DNA of 64,000 nucleotides from Nissolia schottii (lineage: Eukaryota; Streptophyta; Magnoliopsida; Fabales; Fabaceae), in assembly GCA_003254905.1 (NCBI GenBank), contig QANU01099343.1, forward strand, positions 1 to 64,000, in the 5' to 3' direction. The position numbers and the translations under genes are program-made. A model generated the notes under the pieces. It ran no database searches, was not told the origin of the DNA, and saw only the letters and a program-made list of their open reading frames with translations. How positions within the stretch are numbered: the stretch's first letter is position 1; every line of letters starts with the position of its first letter. Below are positions 24,488-37,415 of this stretch, one piece after another.

Positions 24488-25907
24488 GAATATTGGTCGC
24501 TAAACAGATCATATATAGAAATAAATATTTCAAACATTTTATCATCAAAATTAGTTTTTCTAGATAATAATTGTTAAATTATTCTATCTAAATTTTTCAT
24601 TTGATTTTTTATTTTTTTAATGAGATTAAATATATGTCTTGTAGTTAATATGGAATTTTTTTTGTTTTATTCCCCTTGAATATCACATTGTTCCCATTTA
24701 GTGCATATTGTCTTGTTGTCTAGGTCAATGTTCACGTTAGTTGTCACGTTGTATAAACAAATAGTAACCTAACAAACGGCCAAATGAGAATAAAAATTTA
24801 TTATGAGCTAATGCCAAGGATTTTTCATGAAAGCTAAGCGAAAAAAATAAAAGTTATCACACTTCAATACAAAAAAAATATTGTTCGGTGTTTTTTGTGT
24901 TATTTGCCTTTAGAACTTGATTTATTTTAGGCATGTACTTATCAGCCCGAAGAGTATAATAAAAAGAATAAAATATCGGCAATTGTGATATGGTTCGCAA
25001 ATATCACACACAAAGTATGTTTTTTTTTATGTTAATTAACAACTTATGTTTGTAATTTTGGTTTTAATATATTTTACTAAGTTTTTCTTTCATTTCCTTA
25101 TCGAACCTTTAGCCCCTTTAAAATAGAAAGCAGTAGTCACTCTTTTAGTTTAACTAAGAGCTCATCTTTACTTATTTCAAATACTTGCAGACAATTTCAA
25201 GTATAACATCAATTTACCAAGTTAGCGCCGGATTACAAAAATGGTTAACAATTCCACTCACATTAAGATTCACTAATTATTAGCGGTATAAATAACTTTT
25301 TACTCATATTCGTAAACATCGTGAATAATTTTTTTCTTAATTTTATAGAAATGAATAGTCCAAGAGTTATTTATTTATGCAAGCATTTAGAAAAAGAAAC
25401 CTAATTTGTTAATGCATAACTGATTATACAAGTGATAACATTTTGTTGTTATAACTTCAAGTAAAATTAAAAAAACTGATAGCATTAGGTTTTGAGATTT
25501 CCTTTAGATATAATTTGTTTTACTTTGTTTGATAAAGCCTTGCATCCAATAAATGTAGCACAATATAATAAATTGTTAACAATATTATTGATACCTCATT
25601 AACGTCGAAGTTCTTTAACTTCTTTAACAGCAAAAACATAAGCGTTGAAAATTTGGAGCCTTTAGTTCTTTGCCATCTTGAAATTAAAGAAGGGGGTAGA
25701 AACGTAAGGTGTCGATTCAATAGTGGGCGTTCTTTTTTTATAAAGAAGTTATCATTAGTAGTTTTTCTGTAACAGTTATTCAAAACATTAAAATTCCTCG
25801 GTTGAAATTATTCTTATACTATAAAATTAGCTTTGTTGTTCGTTATCATATATACCACTAAGCAAGCTTTGCGGTATCGAGAGACCAATATAATCTACTA
25901 TTGAGTT

Positions 25908-26303
25908 ATGGCGACATTCAAATGCTTGTGCTTATTTGTGCTTTTTATTATCAATTCGGCTTTGTTGGTTTGCAAAGGACTATCATCTCACGACACTAAT
26001 TATGCACCGAGGCCACTGTCATCATACGAACTTTATTTGAGGAGTTGACAAATGAAACTATGCCGAAATTGTGGCATTGAGATTGTTCAAAGTTTGGCTT
26101 CTGGAAGTCAAGCAATGAGTTACGATTGTTATTCCAACCTCATAAGTGATGTGGGAAGACGTTGTCATTATGATATGGCCAAATCTCTTGTGAAGTTACC
26201 TAATTTTGTTGCAAACAAAGTGCAAATTTTGCAAGGAGTTGAGAAAATTTGGAATGATTGTATTTCACACGAAATCACTCCATCCCAGCCACTTAGTGCT
26301 TAA
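25908..26303 (+). pseudogene. Prolamin-like secreted protein, copy 2 (nonsense mutation)
   Basis: Same length and frame as copy 1. Codon 47 is TGA (26046-26048) in place of TGT, so the first conserved cysteine became a stop. The second residue of the CC pair is also changed (Cys75 to Tyr), and the signal peptide has Cys in place of Ser22 (VCKG). Translation would stop right after the signal peptide and a short tail. The downstream ATG at 26052 gives 83 aa without a signal peptide. TATA box (25820) and poly(A) signal are kept. Confidence 0.9.
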
Positions 26304-27366
26304 GTTTTAGGTTTTCCAAATTTAAGAAATTGCACATGTTCATAATAAATGTCGCAACATCATTCCCAATTTTTTGTATTATTAAAAATAATCAAATTTT
26401 TATGAATTGCAACTATGTTAGTAATATTTCGAATTTATATAGCACTTCATCACAGTAAATTTGTCAAGCCTTGAGAACAAGGCCCAGTGTTAGCATGCTT
26501 ACAATTTAATGGTCCATAAAGGTTATAAAACAAAGTATCAAATTATTTTGACAATAAACACAAATTAATTAGTTTAAACAATTTACTTAAGGGATATATT
26601 ATATTCCAAATAACTTGTACTAACAAATTTTCAATTGAAAGTTATTCGGGTGTATCACATTGGAAAGTAAAGAATCACGTTTTTTACTTTGCATTGTACT
26701 AGGACTATATGAAGATTGTTTGTAGGTAATTAGGGAAAAACTTAACCATAATTCTTTAACTTCGAAAGTTATAACGTAGCCGAAACTTTTTTAATTATAT
26801 TTCAAAATAACCAAATTTTTAATCATTCATTCTTTTCACAATGATGGGTTCAATGGTCAACATATCTAAAACAAAAAAAGAAAGGCTTTACAATCTCTCT
26901 AAACTACTAATTCATCATTTTTTAGAGACAAATTTTAAAATAAATTAAGTATAAGTGGGGTGTGTGGATTTATTTATATATATATACACACACACATATT
27001 CATATGCTTGACAATGCAGATTTTTTTTACTTTAAACAAGTAAAAACAAATTTTTTATAAGAATAAAATACATCATACACAATTTCCTCTAGTAGAACTT
27101 TTAGGTTTCTTGGACAATTCAATAAATCTTTACGATCCAAGTAATATTGAAGCTAATGTCAACTATACCAATATCATCACTTGCCGGTCTATGAATTCAA
27201 ATATTTAGGAAAATATATTTGTGATTGTTTCAAAAGAAAATAACAAAATAAATCATCAATCACAATATTAGTTTAATGTAACATGATTAGAAGTATATGC
27301 GTAAAATTAACAATAAAGTTACTTGGTAACTATATAATTGAAATGCACATTTTTCGTACCATTTAT

Positions 27367-30300
27367 TGCAACATCCCGATTTTTCTTAGAGAAATAATCA
27401 TAAACATAAATATCAAATTAATTTTCTAATCATGATTAGAAAATAAAGATGGGAAATTATTAGGTAGAATGTCCTTAGGAAATAAAACGTGTCGCGGTAG
27501 GAAGTTCAACAGACAACCGAACAGCTGCTGTTCGCCGATGAAATTTTCTGACGCGCAAAAGGTGTCCGTGAAAATAATCTCCCGGAGAAAAATTCATAAA
27601 CACCTTTAAATATTAATACCCTTAGGTAGAGGGGATTTAGAGGATCGCGACGGTATAAACGGAATATTTTTTGGACGACCGTGGGCGATGCAACGACACT
27701 GTGAGCAATAAAACATGAGTGAACCGGAGCCGGGAGAAAATGAAATTTCAGCAGCTGAAGTAGAGGGCTGCACGGTTAAGAGAGGAGATTTTTGTCCAAA
27801 AAAAATAATTCCCTAAAATCATGCTTCCAAACTTACATCACCTTACTTGTCTTACTCACTACACCAAATCCCATCACTTAACCATACCTATGCCCATGCC
27901 TTCTACTATTCATCTAATTTAATAAATCCCAAAATTAAATCAATTTCCCTCACCATCAGCCCCTCAAAACCGAGACTTCTCTCCCAAAACCAATCCTCTT
28001 CTTCACTCCCCTGACCCCTTGCATTCTTCTCTTCACACGGGTTCTTAAACGTTTCTTCCATACCACCACACTTTGCCTATATACCGTCTACCATTGCTAT
28101 ATACTACACTTTCATAAACCAAGCAAAACCGTGCCAGAAACAATTGTTTCTTAAGCTTTCCTTCATTTTTTTCTAAACACAGCCCTCAAGTCTCCTCATC
28201 TTGGTTTCATTTTCTTCCATCCAAAATCAAGAGGAACAACCTCATCACCCTCCACCTTGCTCAAGAATTTGTCATCTTGGAGAAAGGAGGAGCTCAAGCT
28301 TTGGAGACAACAAGGCTTGTGGGACTTCACTCCAAGCTTCCCTCACCACCACCAGGTTCTTCTACAGGTGGGTAAACTTGGCTTGGTCACCCCTTGGTGG
28401 CTTATGTTTGCTTGTATGTGTTTATGTGCTTGTATGCCTTATGATAAATTAGGTTAGAAATGCTATGCTAGGACTTAGGAGATGATTCTGAAGGGTCCTG
28501 TGACCTGGACTAGATAGGAATATGAGTGCTGGAATATGTGGTGTTTGAACTTGGGATGAATGTAAGAAAATGAGAGAAAATGAGCAAAGAAGTAAGAGCC
28601 GAGTGGGTTCCGCGGGGGATCCCTGGAGTGCGAGTGCTGAGTTGTTCCGCGGAAAGTAATTGAGAGGAGTATGTCGAGAATTGTTGAGCGGCGCCTGGAA
28701 CGTTGCCGAGTGGTTCCGCGGAGAGTGACTGGGAGGAGTATGTAGAGAACTATTGAGCGGCGCCTGGAACGGTGCCGAGTGGTTTCGTGGAGAGTGACTG
28801 GGAGCAGTCTGTAGTTGTTGAGCAGGCACCGGTAGTGGTGCTGAGTGGGTTCTGCGGAGGATCCCTGGAGTGTTGAGAGGGTTACGTGAAGAGTACTGAA
28901 TGAGCACCAGTAGTGGTGCTGAGTGGGTTCCGCAGAGGATCCCTGGAGTGTTGAGAGGGTTATGTGAAGAGTGCTGAATGAGCACCAGTAGTGGGGCTGA
29001 GTGGGTTCCGCGGAGGATCCCTGGAGTGCCGAGAGGGTTGCGTGAAGAGTGCTGAGTGGGCACCAGAAGTGGTATTGAGTGGGTTTCCGCAGAGTTTCCC
29101 GAAGTTGTTGAGTGGTTCCATGGAGAGTTTGCTGAGTGGGTACTAGCAGGGGTGCTGAGTGGGTTCCGCGGAGGATCCCTGAAGTTGTTGAGTGATTACA
29201 AAGTATGTGTATGATGATATATGTGGAACATTGCATGTAGAATATGTATGTTAGAAATGGTTACGCTATCATGCATCATGAGAACTAGAGGTTAATCACG
29301 TAAAGCTTAAAGATCATAATTGAACCTTAGGGAATCAGTATGTAGTTATATGATAGTAGGTATCCCTCTTGGCGGACACGCCCCTCACCCGTCCCCCCAA
29401 GGGGTGGATCGGTTAATGATTATGAAAGAAAAGAAAGAAAGAAAGAAAGAAAGTAAAGAAAAGAAGAATAAGAAAGGGTGATGTCACACCTAAAGTTATG
29501 AGTATGATGATGAGTCCAACGCCTGGTTGCGTCGCAAGGGCCAACCCCCGCCTCTTACCTAGTGGAGATTAGCCCACTTGATTGGCGGTGATGGATACTA
29601 GACCCCATCAGTGGTTAGCAACCACTCTGGTGTGAGCGCAGCTGGGTCGTCGTCAAGTTGGGAACAGAAGTGGTTGTAGTCATTGGCCACGGCTACATGG
29701 GCGAAGGACTAGAGGAAAAGCGCTAACCCGGGTAAGCCGGTATGCATAAGAAAAAGAATGAGAAGACGCTAACCCGGGTAAGCCAGTATGCGTAAGAAAA
29801 GAAAAGAATGACGCTAACCCGGGCAAGCCGGTACGCGTAAGAGAACCCCATGCTTAGAGTATGAAATGAATGTGTATGAAATGGTGTGATGAACAAGTAT
29901 GTGATGCATAAGTATATGATAAAGTATGTAAGTATATGTATGAAGTAAGTACCATCAAGAGAATGCTCGGGACGGCTAGGTATGTACGCAAGAAAAGTTA
30001 ACAAGCACGAGAACTTAGATAAGCAAGACTAGTTCCCCAGTCACTTAGTAAAGTAGATAAAGCCGTTCAGGACCTTAGGCCAGATAATAATCAGTAGGAT
30101 GTTAGTATGCATGTTCACTTAGAAACACCTGAGCGGCCTGGCAGATAAGTGAGAAAAGATATCCCCTATGCTAAGGTTAACCACTGAGGACGACTGTTCT
30201 CACCCCCACTCTCTTATGCTTCCAGGAGCAGGCGAAGATTATGAGGGCTACGAGGAGCCCTATGAGGAGCCGCATGAGGAGCAGTAGAGTACCGAAGACC

Positions 30301-30683
30301 AGCCAGTCTAGCTTGGCATCAGATGGACATTTTGATATATTTTGATATGTATTTTGATGTTGACTTGTATATGTAAACAATTATGATACTCTGTTGGTTG
30401 TACTTGTGATGGAACAAATACTTGTTTATGTAATTACTTATGCCAGTAACGACTATGACTCTTAAGCTTCAGCTCTATCGTTTGTATTATATGCTTTGAT
30501 TCACACGCGGCTCATATTTTGCAAATAAAGTAACAAGTGGAAAAGCTTTAAAATGGTCCATATTTTCCTTACTCTGTTACTTTCGAAAGATAATAAAGGA
30601 CTATAAGTAATCCCACCAAATGATTAACAACCTAGTGAGCATTGCGTACTACTCGAGGGTATGCAGTTAGCTAGGGTGTTACA
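27367..30683 (+). mobile_element. Solo LTR in unit C (first)
   Basis: 3317 bp, TGCAACATCC to GTGTTACA, flanked by tttat on both sides (27362-27366 and 30684-30688). It shares the family blocks (ACAGGTGGGTAAAC at 28364, CGCTAACCCGGGTAAGCC repeated three times at 29712-29835). It contains a minisatellite and a (GAAA)n run near 29425-29455. No internal region. Confidence 0.93.
28590..29190 (+). repeat. Minisatellite inside the first solo LTR of unit C
   Basis: Imperfect tandem repeats of about 50-65 bp built on GCTGAGTGGGTTCCGCGGAG, GATCCCTGGAGTG and TGAGAGGGTTACGTGAAGAG. The long minus-strand frames here (28449-29236) are products of the repeat, not genes. Confidence 0.85.
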
Positions 30684-31899
30684 TTTATGACTAAAACAAA
30701 AGGATTAGAATTTTGTTGAAAAGCTCACTAGGTTTAAACCATGTTGAGTATGTACACATTCACAAAAACTTTAAGTCATTCTATCACTACATCTTCCATT
30801 CGCAGTAGTAATATAATACAATAATAATGAAATTGTTTTTCTTAAAGAACATAAGTTAAATTTGTAATATAAATTTCTTGATATTTTAAACATATTTCAT
30901 TTAAATATTTTTAGTAAAAGCGGGCTAATGTTTCAAAATTTACCTTCCTTTTATTTCTTTTATTTTATTTTCATAAATATATATGTATATATTAAGAATA
31001 TTTGTTGCTAAACAGATCCTATATAGAAATAAATATTTCAAACATTTTATCATCAAAATTAGTTTTTCTGGATAATAATTGTTAAATTATTCCATCTAAA
31101 TTTTTCATTTGATTTTTTATTTTTTTAATAAGATTAAATATATGTTTTGTACTTAATACGGAAATTTTTTTGTTTTATTCCCCTTGAATATCACATTGTT
31201 CCCATTTAGTTCATCTTATCTTGTTGTCCAGGTCAATGTTCACGTTAGTTGTCACGTTGAAATTAAATGGTATAAACAAATAGTAACCTAACAAACGGCC
31301 AAATGAGAATAAAAATTTATTTTGAGCTAATGCCAAGGATTTTTCATGAAAGATAAGCTAAAAAAAAGTTGTCACACTTCAATACAAAAAAAATATTGTT
31401 CGGTGTTTTTTGTGTTATTTGCCTTTAGAACTTGATTTATTTTAGGCATGTACTTATCAACCCGAAGAGTATAATAAAAAGAATAAAATATCGGCAATTG
31501 TGATATGGTTGGCAAATATCACACACAAAGTGTGTTTTTTTTCCGTTAATTAACAACTTATATTTGTAATTTTGGTTTTAATATATTTTAGTCAGTTTTT
31601 CTTTCATTTCCTTATCGAACCTTTAGCCCATTTAAAATAGAAAGCAGTAGTCACTCAGTCACTCTTTTAGTTTAACTAAGAGCTCATCTTTACTTATTTC
31701 AAATACTTGCAGACAATTTTAATATAACACCAATTTACCAAGTTAGCGTCGGATTACATAAATGGTTAACAATTCCACTCACATTAAGATTCACTAATTA
31801 TTAGCAGTATAAATAACTTTTTACTCATATTTGTAACATCCCAGTTTTCCCTTAGCAAAGGTTTCGCCTAGTAAGTTCGTGTGCGAACCCTTTTAGAGG

Positions 31900-33120
31900 T
31901 TGAAAGCGTGAACTACAGGAGTCCGTTAAGCACCGGGACGCCGGTGACTATGTGACTAGGGTGGACAAGTGTCAGATTTAGGAGGGTTAGGCTTTGGAAT
32001 CTCGAAGGGGAGAATAAGGTTTATTGAGCAGATGTAGAAATACAATAAATCAAAGAGAAGAGTGAATGAGGGTCGAGTGAGCAAGGCAGTAGAATAACTA
32101 AGTTTAAAGAGGACACGTCTACATCGTATAAGCGAGGTTGAGGACGTAGGTAAGAGTACAACTAGGGTTGGAGGTATAAACATAAATCTAAGAAGGTGGA
32201 ATAATAATCAAGTTTGATAAGATCAAGTTAGAAGGAGACTTTTCCTAGCCCTGCAGGAATCAGTTTAGAAGGTACGGGAAAAAAGCGAAAGAACTAGGTA
32301 ACTGATAAGAGTGTAGGAGTGCTTAGGCGTATTCTGTTTGGGAAGTAAAAGCTCGAGAAGCTGAGCGTTGAGGATTTCAAAGGTGGAAGGTAAAAGAAGT
32401 AAAAGAAGAGTATAGGAGAGGATAGAAAGTCAGGTTAAGCGTGGAAGAGGAGTAAATAAGTCTCTAAGGAGGATACATGCACAGAACACAAATTGGGTTA
32501 AGAACTAGGTAAGAGCATAAATAAGGATGTAAGTATACGCTTAAGTGTAATAAGATTGAAGGAAGATCAAGAGGATTAAGTGTGAGAGGGACTGATGCAA
32601 ATTAGGTTTCACCTAGAGAAGTATGGAAGGCTAAGTTCTGGAGGACAAAAGCAAGTGTATTGAGCTTGAGAAGGAAGAGGTGCTAAGTGTACGAGGGAAG
32701 AGAAGAGAATATGAAATCAGGAACGATCGAGGTCAGGATGGTAATCCTAGGATATTAAGGTGAAAAGGGAGAATCTAGAAGGGATAAAAGGAGTATAAAA
32801 TACCAGAGAGCTTAGAGATAAGAAAGGATGCCCGAAAACGGTGGCAACGCTGGAGACGTTAGGGAAGTAGAAGCCTGAAGCTCGAAGGACACGAGGGTCT
32901 GTAGATATTATTCTGTTTAGTTTCTCAAAATTCTGCTAACACTCAAATGATTCCCCTTGACCATTAGAATTGGATAGGAAACCAAAAACGTCTGCCAGAC
33001 GGAATTCTGTTCACTTTCGGATGATTCTGCAGACACTAGAACGACTCCGTTTAGCCTGTAGAATTGAGCAAAGAGTTCCAAGTCCCTGGAAACCCAACCG
33101 GTACTGGGGAAAAGTTTCAA
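31900..33120 (+). other. Extra purine-rich segment in the U3 part of the second solo LTR
   Basis: About 1.2 kb absent from the solo LTRs at 27367 and 19391, whose corresponding interval is about 200 bp. The plus strand is strongly A+G rich (repeated GAAG, GTAAAAGAAG and GAGG). The block TTCTGCAGACACTAGAA at about 33026 also occurs in the gypsy LTR near 57090, so at least the end is native U3. No coding potential recognised. Confidence 0.6.
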
Positions 33121-34234
33121 ATACCTTGGATTAGTCCCACAACCTCATTAGGAGGACTAGGCGGTCGCAGAAATGCAAGCGGAACTGGCGTCTGTCGCCA
33201 CCAACGCTTACCGGTGTGCCAAAGGTATCTGTGAAAAATACTCCTCCAGAGAAAAATTCACAAACGCCTTGAAGTGATTATACCTTGAGGTAGAGGGAAA
33301 TTAGGGGATCGCAATGGTATAAACGGAATATTTTTCGAACGACCGTGCGCGACGCACCGACACTGCGAGTGATAAAACATGAGCTAACCGGAGCCGGGAG
33401 AAAATGAAATTTCAGAAACTGAAGTAGAGGGCTGTACGGTTAAGAGAAGAGATTTTTGTCCAAAAATAATCCCCTAAAATCATGCTTCCAAACTTACATC
33501 ACCTTACTTGTCTTACACATTACACCAAATCCCATCACTTAGCCATACCTATGCCCATACCTTCTACTATTCATCTAATTTATTAAATCCCAAAATCCAA
33601 TCAATTTCCCTCACCACCAACCCCTCAAAACTGAGGCTTCTCCTTCAAAACTCTAAGCAAAGTCTCATTTCTCACATCCTCCACAAAAGCACACTAAGCC
33701 AAACCTCAAGAACACCACCAAACCTTCAAGAGATCAAGCACTTTTTCCATCTCATTCCACCTTCCACAAACCGAAACACAGCCCTCAAGTCTCCTCATCT
33801 TGGTTTCATTTTCTTCCATCCAAAGTCAAGAGGAACAACCTGATCACCCCCCACCTTGCTCAAGGATCTTCATCTCGGAGAAAGGAGAAGCTCAAGCTTT
33901 GGAAACAACAAGGCTTGTGGGACTTTACTCCAAACTTCCCTCACCACCACCAGGTTTTTCTACAAGTGGGTAACTATGCATAAATCACCTCCTTGGTGAT
34001 CTATTTATGGCTATTCTGAGTATGTGATATAATGCACATGATATGTGTTTTATGCTTGAAAATGATCTTGCATGTGTTGGTAAGGATTTGATGAGGATAA
34101 GTATTATGTTGCACGTTGGTTGTATTCACGTTGTTTTATGATTCTTGGATGTTCATGTCGTTGCTTGTGTGCTGTTGGAATATGTGGTGTTTGAACTTGG
34201 AATGAATGTGAGAACATGAGAGAAAATAAGTAAG

Positions 34235-34835
34235 GAAGTAAGCGTTGAGTGGTTCCGCGGAGGGTGACTGAGAGGAGTCTAGGGAGTTGTTGAGCGGCGC
34301 CTGGACGAGTGCTGAATGGTTACGCGCAGAGTGACTGAGGGGAGTCCGTAGAAAGATGTTGAGCGGCGCATGGGATGGTGCTGAGTGGGTTCCGCGGAGG
34401 ATCCCTGTAGCTGCTGAGAGGGTTACGTGAAGAGTGCTGAGTGGGCACCAGGAGTGGTACTGAGTGGGTTCCGCGGAGGTTCCCTGGAGTGGCTTAGTGG
34501 TTCCCTGGAGAGTTTGCTGAGTGAGCACTAGTAGTGGTGCTGAGTGGGTTCTGCGGAGGTTCCCTAGAGTTGCTGAGTGGTTCCATGGAGAGCTGTTGAG
34601 TGGGTTCTGCGGAGGTTCCCTAGAGTTGTAGAGTGGTCCCTAGAGTTGCTGAGTGGTTCCATGGAGAGTTGCTGAGTGGGTTCCGCGGAGGTTCCCTGGA
34701 GTTACCGAGTGGTTCCCTGGACAGTTTCTGAGCGGGTTACGCGGAGGTTCCCTGGAGTTGCTGAGCGGTTCCCTGAAGAGTGACTGAGTAGGTTCCGCGG
34801 AGGTTCCCTGGAGTTACCGAGTGGTTCCCTAGAGG
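34235..34835 (+). repeat. Minisatellite inside the second solo LTR of unit C
   Basis: Degenerate tandem repeats around GAGTGGGTTCCGCGGAGGTT and CCCTGGAGTTGCTGAGTGG. Related to, but arranged differently from, the array at 28590-29190. Confidence 0.85.
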
Positions 34836-36935
34836 GGGTTTTCAAGGTCCCCTATATTCTAACAAGCACTTAACAGTAGAGTTTATGTGTAATATTTATG
34901 ATAAAATGCATCATGAGGACAGGGTTGTCACTTAAGTGTTAGGACACCCTGAGATAACTAGAGGTCATCACCTAATGTTATAAAAAGAGCATAACTGAAC
35001 CCTAGGGAATCAGTATGTAGTTATATGATGGTAGGTATCTCTCTTGGCGGAAACGCCCCTCACCAGTCCCCACAAAGGGGTGGATTGGTTAATGATGAGG
35101 AATGAAAAGAAAGAAAGTAAAGAAAAGATGAATGAGAAAGGGTGACGTCACGCCTATGAAATGATGATGATGTAATGATGATGATGTATGGGTCTCCACT
35201 TGGTTGTGTCATAGGGCCAACCCCTCACCCTCCCACTAGGTGGACGGTTATCTCTATTGATGATCGAAGACGGAACATTAGTTATCCGCTGTGGTTCGCA
35301 ACCACTCAGGTTATTGCGCTGCCTGGTTGACATCAATCAGAGGACAGAAGCAGGTTGTAGATGTTTGGCCGCATCTACATGAGTGGGAAAGACTCGGCGC
35401 GGCCCTGGTCCATTAATTAGCTGGGAGCCGACGCAGCCTCGGTCCATTAGTTAGCCTAGAGCATGCAAAGCAGGATGCGTCCCGGTCCATTAGTTAGCCG
35501 GCACGCATGAGAAAGTCTCAAAGTTAGCATGCATAAAGTATGAAATGAATGAATATGAAATGGTATGATGAATGAGTATGTAATGTATAAGTATATGATA
35601 ATGTATATGAGCATGTGTATGAAGTAAATCCCATCAAGAGAATGCTCGAGATGACTATGTATATACGCAAGAAAAGTTAACAAGCACGAGAACTTAGATA
35701 AGCAAGACTAGGTCCCCAATCACCTAGTAAAGTAGATAAAGTCGTTTAGGACTTTAGGCCAGATAATAATCAGTAGGATGTTAGTATGCATGTTCACTTA
35801 GAAACACCAGGGCGACCTGGTTGGTAAGTAGTTAAAAAGGAATCCCCCGACGCCAAGGTAAACCACTGAGGACGAATGTTCTCACCCCCCACTCACTTAT
35901 GCTTCCAGGGGCAGACGTGAGGTATGAGAAGCAACAAGAGGATAAGAAAAGAATGAAGGACAGGTCTCTGAGGCTGACAGACAGATCTTCAAGGCTATGA
36001 AGACATGCTGGGCTAGTTATACACTAGCTGAACTTTTGTGATGTATATGGATGACTATGACATGTATATGTAACTTTATTATAATATTATATGATTGGTT
36101 GTACTTATCTGTGAAGGACCAGGTACTTGCTTATGTAAATATTTACGCTATAAATGACTATTGGTTGTAAGCCTCAAGCTCTATCGTTTGTCTTATATAT
36201 ACTTTGATTAACACATGGCTCATATTTCATGAATAAGCACACAGTATAAAGAATTTTAAATTGGTCCATATTTTCCTTAACTCAGTATTTTCGAAACGTA
36301 ACAAAGGACTATAAGTATTCCCACCAAGTGATTAACAACCTAGTGAGCATTGCATACTACTCGAGGGTATGCAGTTAGCTAGGGTGTTACAATATTCATA
36401 AACATCGTGAATAATTTTTTGCTTAATTTTATAGAAATGAATAGTCCAAGAGTTATTTATTTATGCAAGCATTTGGAAAAAGAAACCTACTTTGTTAATG
36501 CATAAATGATTATACAAGTGATAACATTTTGTTGTTATAACTTCAAGTAAAATTAAAAAAACTGATAGCATTAGGTTTTGAGATTTCCTTTAGATATAAT
36601 TTTTTTTTTACTTTGTTTGATAAAGCTTTGCATCCAATAAATATAGCACAATATAATAAATTGTTAACAATATTATTGATATCTCATTAACGTCGAAGTT
36701 CTTTAACTTCTAAAAAAAAGTTACAGCTACAGTTCCCTTTAACAGCAAAAACATAAGCGTTGAAAATTTGGAGTCTTTAGTTCGTTGCCATCTTGAAATT
36801 AAAGAAGCGGGTAGAAACGTAAGGTGTCGATTCAATAGTGGCCGTTCTTTTTTTATAAAGAAGTTATCATTAGTAGTTTTTTCCGTAATAGTTATTCAAA
36901 ACATTAAAATTCCTCGGTTGATATTATTCCTATAC

Positions 36936-36941
36936 TATAAA
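36936..36941 (+). promoter_or_regulatory. TATA box of copy 3
   Basis: TATAAA 79 bp before the ATG, in the same position as in copy 1. Confidence 0.6.
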
Positions 36942-37019
36942 ATTAGCTTTGTTGTTCGTTATCATATCACTAAGCAAGCTTTGCAGTATCGATAGACCAA
37001 TATAATCTACTATTGAGTT

Positions 37020-37415
37020 ATGGCGACATTCAAATGCTTGTGCTTATTTGTGATGTTTATTATCAATTCGGCTTTGTTGGTTAGCAAAGGACTATCATCT
37101 CACGACACTAATTATGCATCGAGGCCATTGTCATCATACGAACTTTATTTGAGGAGTTGTCAAATGAAACTACGGCGAAATTGTGGCACTGAGATTGTTC
37201 AAAGTTTGGCTTCTGGAAGTCAAGCAATGAGTTACGATTGTTGTTCCAACCTCATAAGTGATGTGGGAAGACATTGTCATTATGATATGGCCAAATCTCT
37301 TGTGAAGTTACCTAATTTTGTTGCAAACAAAATGCAAATTTTGCAAGGAGTTGAGAAAATTTGGAATGATTGTATTTCACACGAAATCACTTCATCCCAG
37401 CCACTTAGTGCTTAA
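37020..37415 (+). CDS. Secreted prolamin-like (ECA1/DD11-type) cysteine-rich protein, copy 3
   Basis: Intact, 131 aa, with the same signal peptide and all six cysteines (47, 55, 74, 75, 86, 118). It differs from copy 1 at a handful of residues: Asn29 to Asp, Pro34 to Ser, Leu53 to Arg, Ala57 to Thr, Arg85 to His, Val105 to Met and Pro125 to Ser. None of these is in the cysteine frame. TATA box and AATAAA (37456-37461) are conserved. A solo LTR ends about 630 bp upstream of the ATG, so distal promoter sequence was displaced by 4.56 kb, which may alter expression. Role as for copy 1, inferred from family. Confidence 0.88.
   Translation: MATFKCLCLFVMFIINSALLVSKGLSSHDTNYASRPLSSYELYLRSCQMKLRRNCGTEIVQSLASGSQAMSYDCCSNLISDVGRHCHYDMAKSLVKLPNFVANKMQILQGVEKIWNDCISHEITSSQPLSA

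Larger units (their letters stand above)
16018..27255 (+). repeat. Tandem array unit B (3206 bp plus inserted copia)
   Basis: Same unit as A, split at 16290 by an 8.0 kb copia element and resuming at 24318. Removing the element and one 5-bp duplication leaves 3206 bp. It carries pseudogene copy 2. AT-rich flanks include an AT run at 24447-24484. Confidence 0.9.
31832..36391 (+). mobile_element. Solo LTR in unit C (second, 4.56 kb)
   Basis: TGTAACATCC to GTGTTACA, flanked by atatt (31827-31831 and 36392-36396). From about 33200 it matches the first solo LTR of this unit, including AACCGGAGCCGGGAGAAAATG and the leader with CTCAAGTCTCCTCATCTTGG. It is longer because its upstream part has about 1.2 kb extra. 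A minisatellite lies at 34235-34835. The 111-aa frame at 33508 is in the conserved leader and is shifted or absent in the other copy. Confidence 0.9.

Noticed and set aside
28449-29236. Long overlapping minus-strand frames (204 and 253 codons)
   Set aside because: They are generated by the minisatellite in the LTR: repetitive peptides such as GSSAEPTQ, with two frames open at once.
36768-36995. A 75-codon frame upstream of gene copy 3, repeated at 42636-42863
   Set aside because: Starts at TTG, spans the putative TATA box, and is shared only because the units are tandem copies; it is not open in all units.
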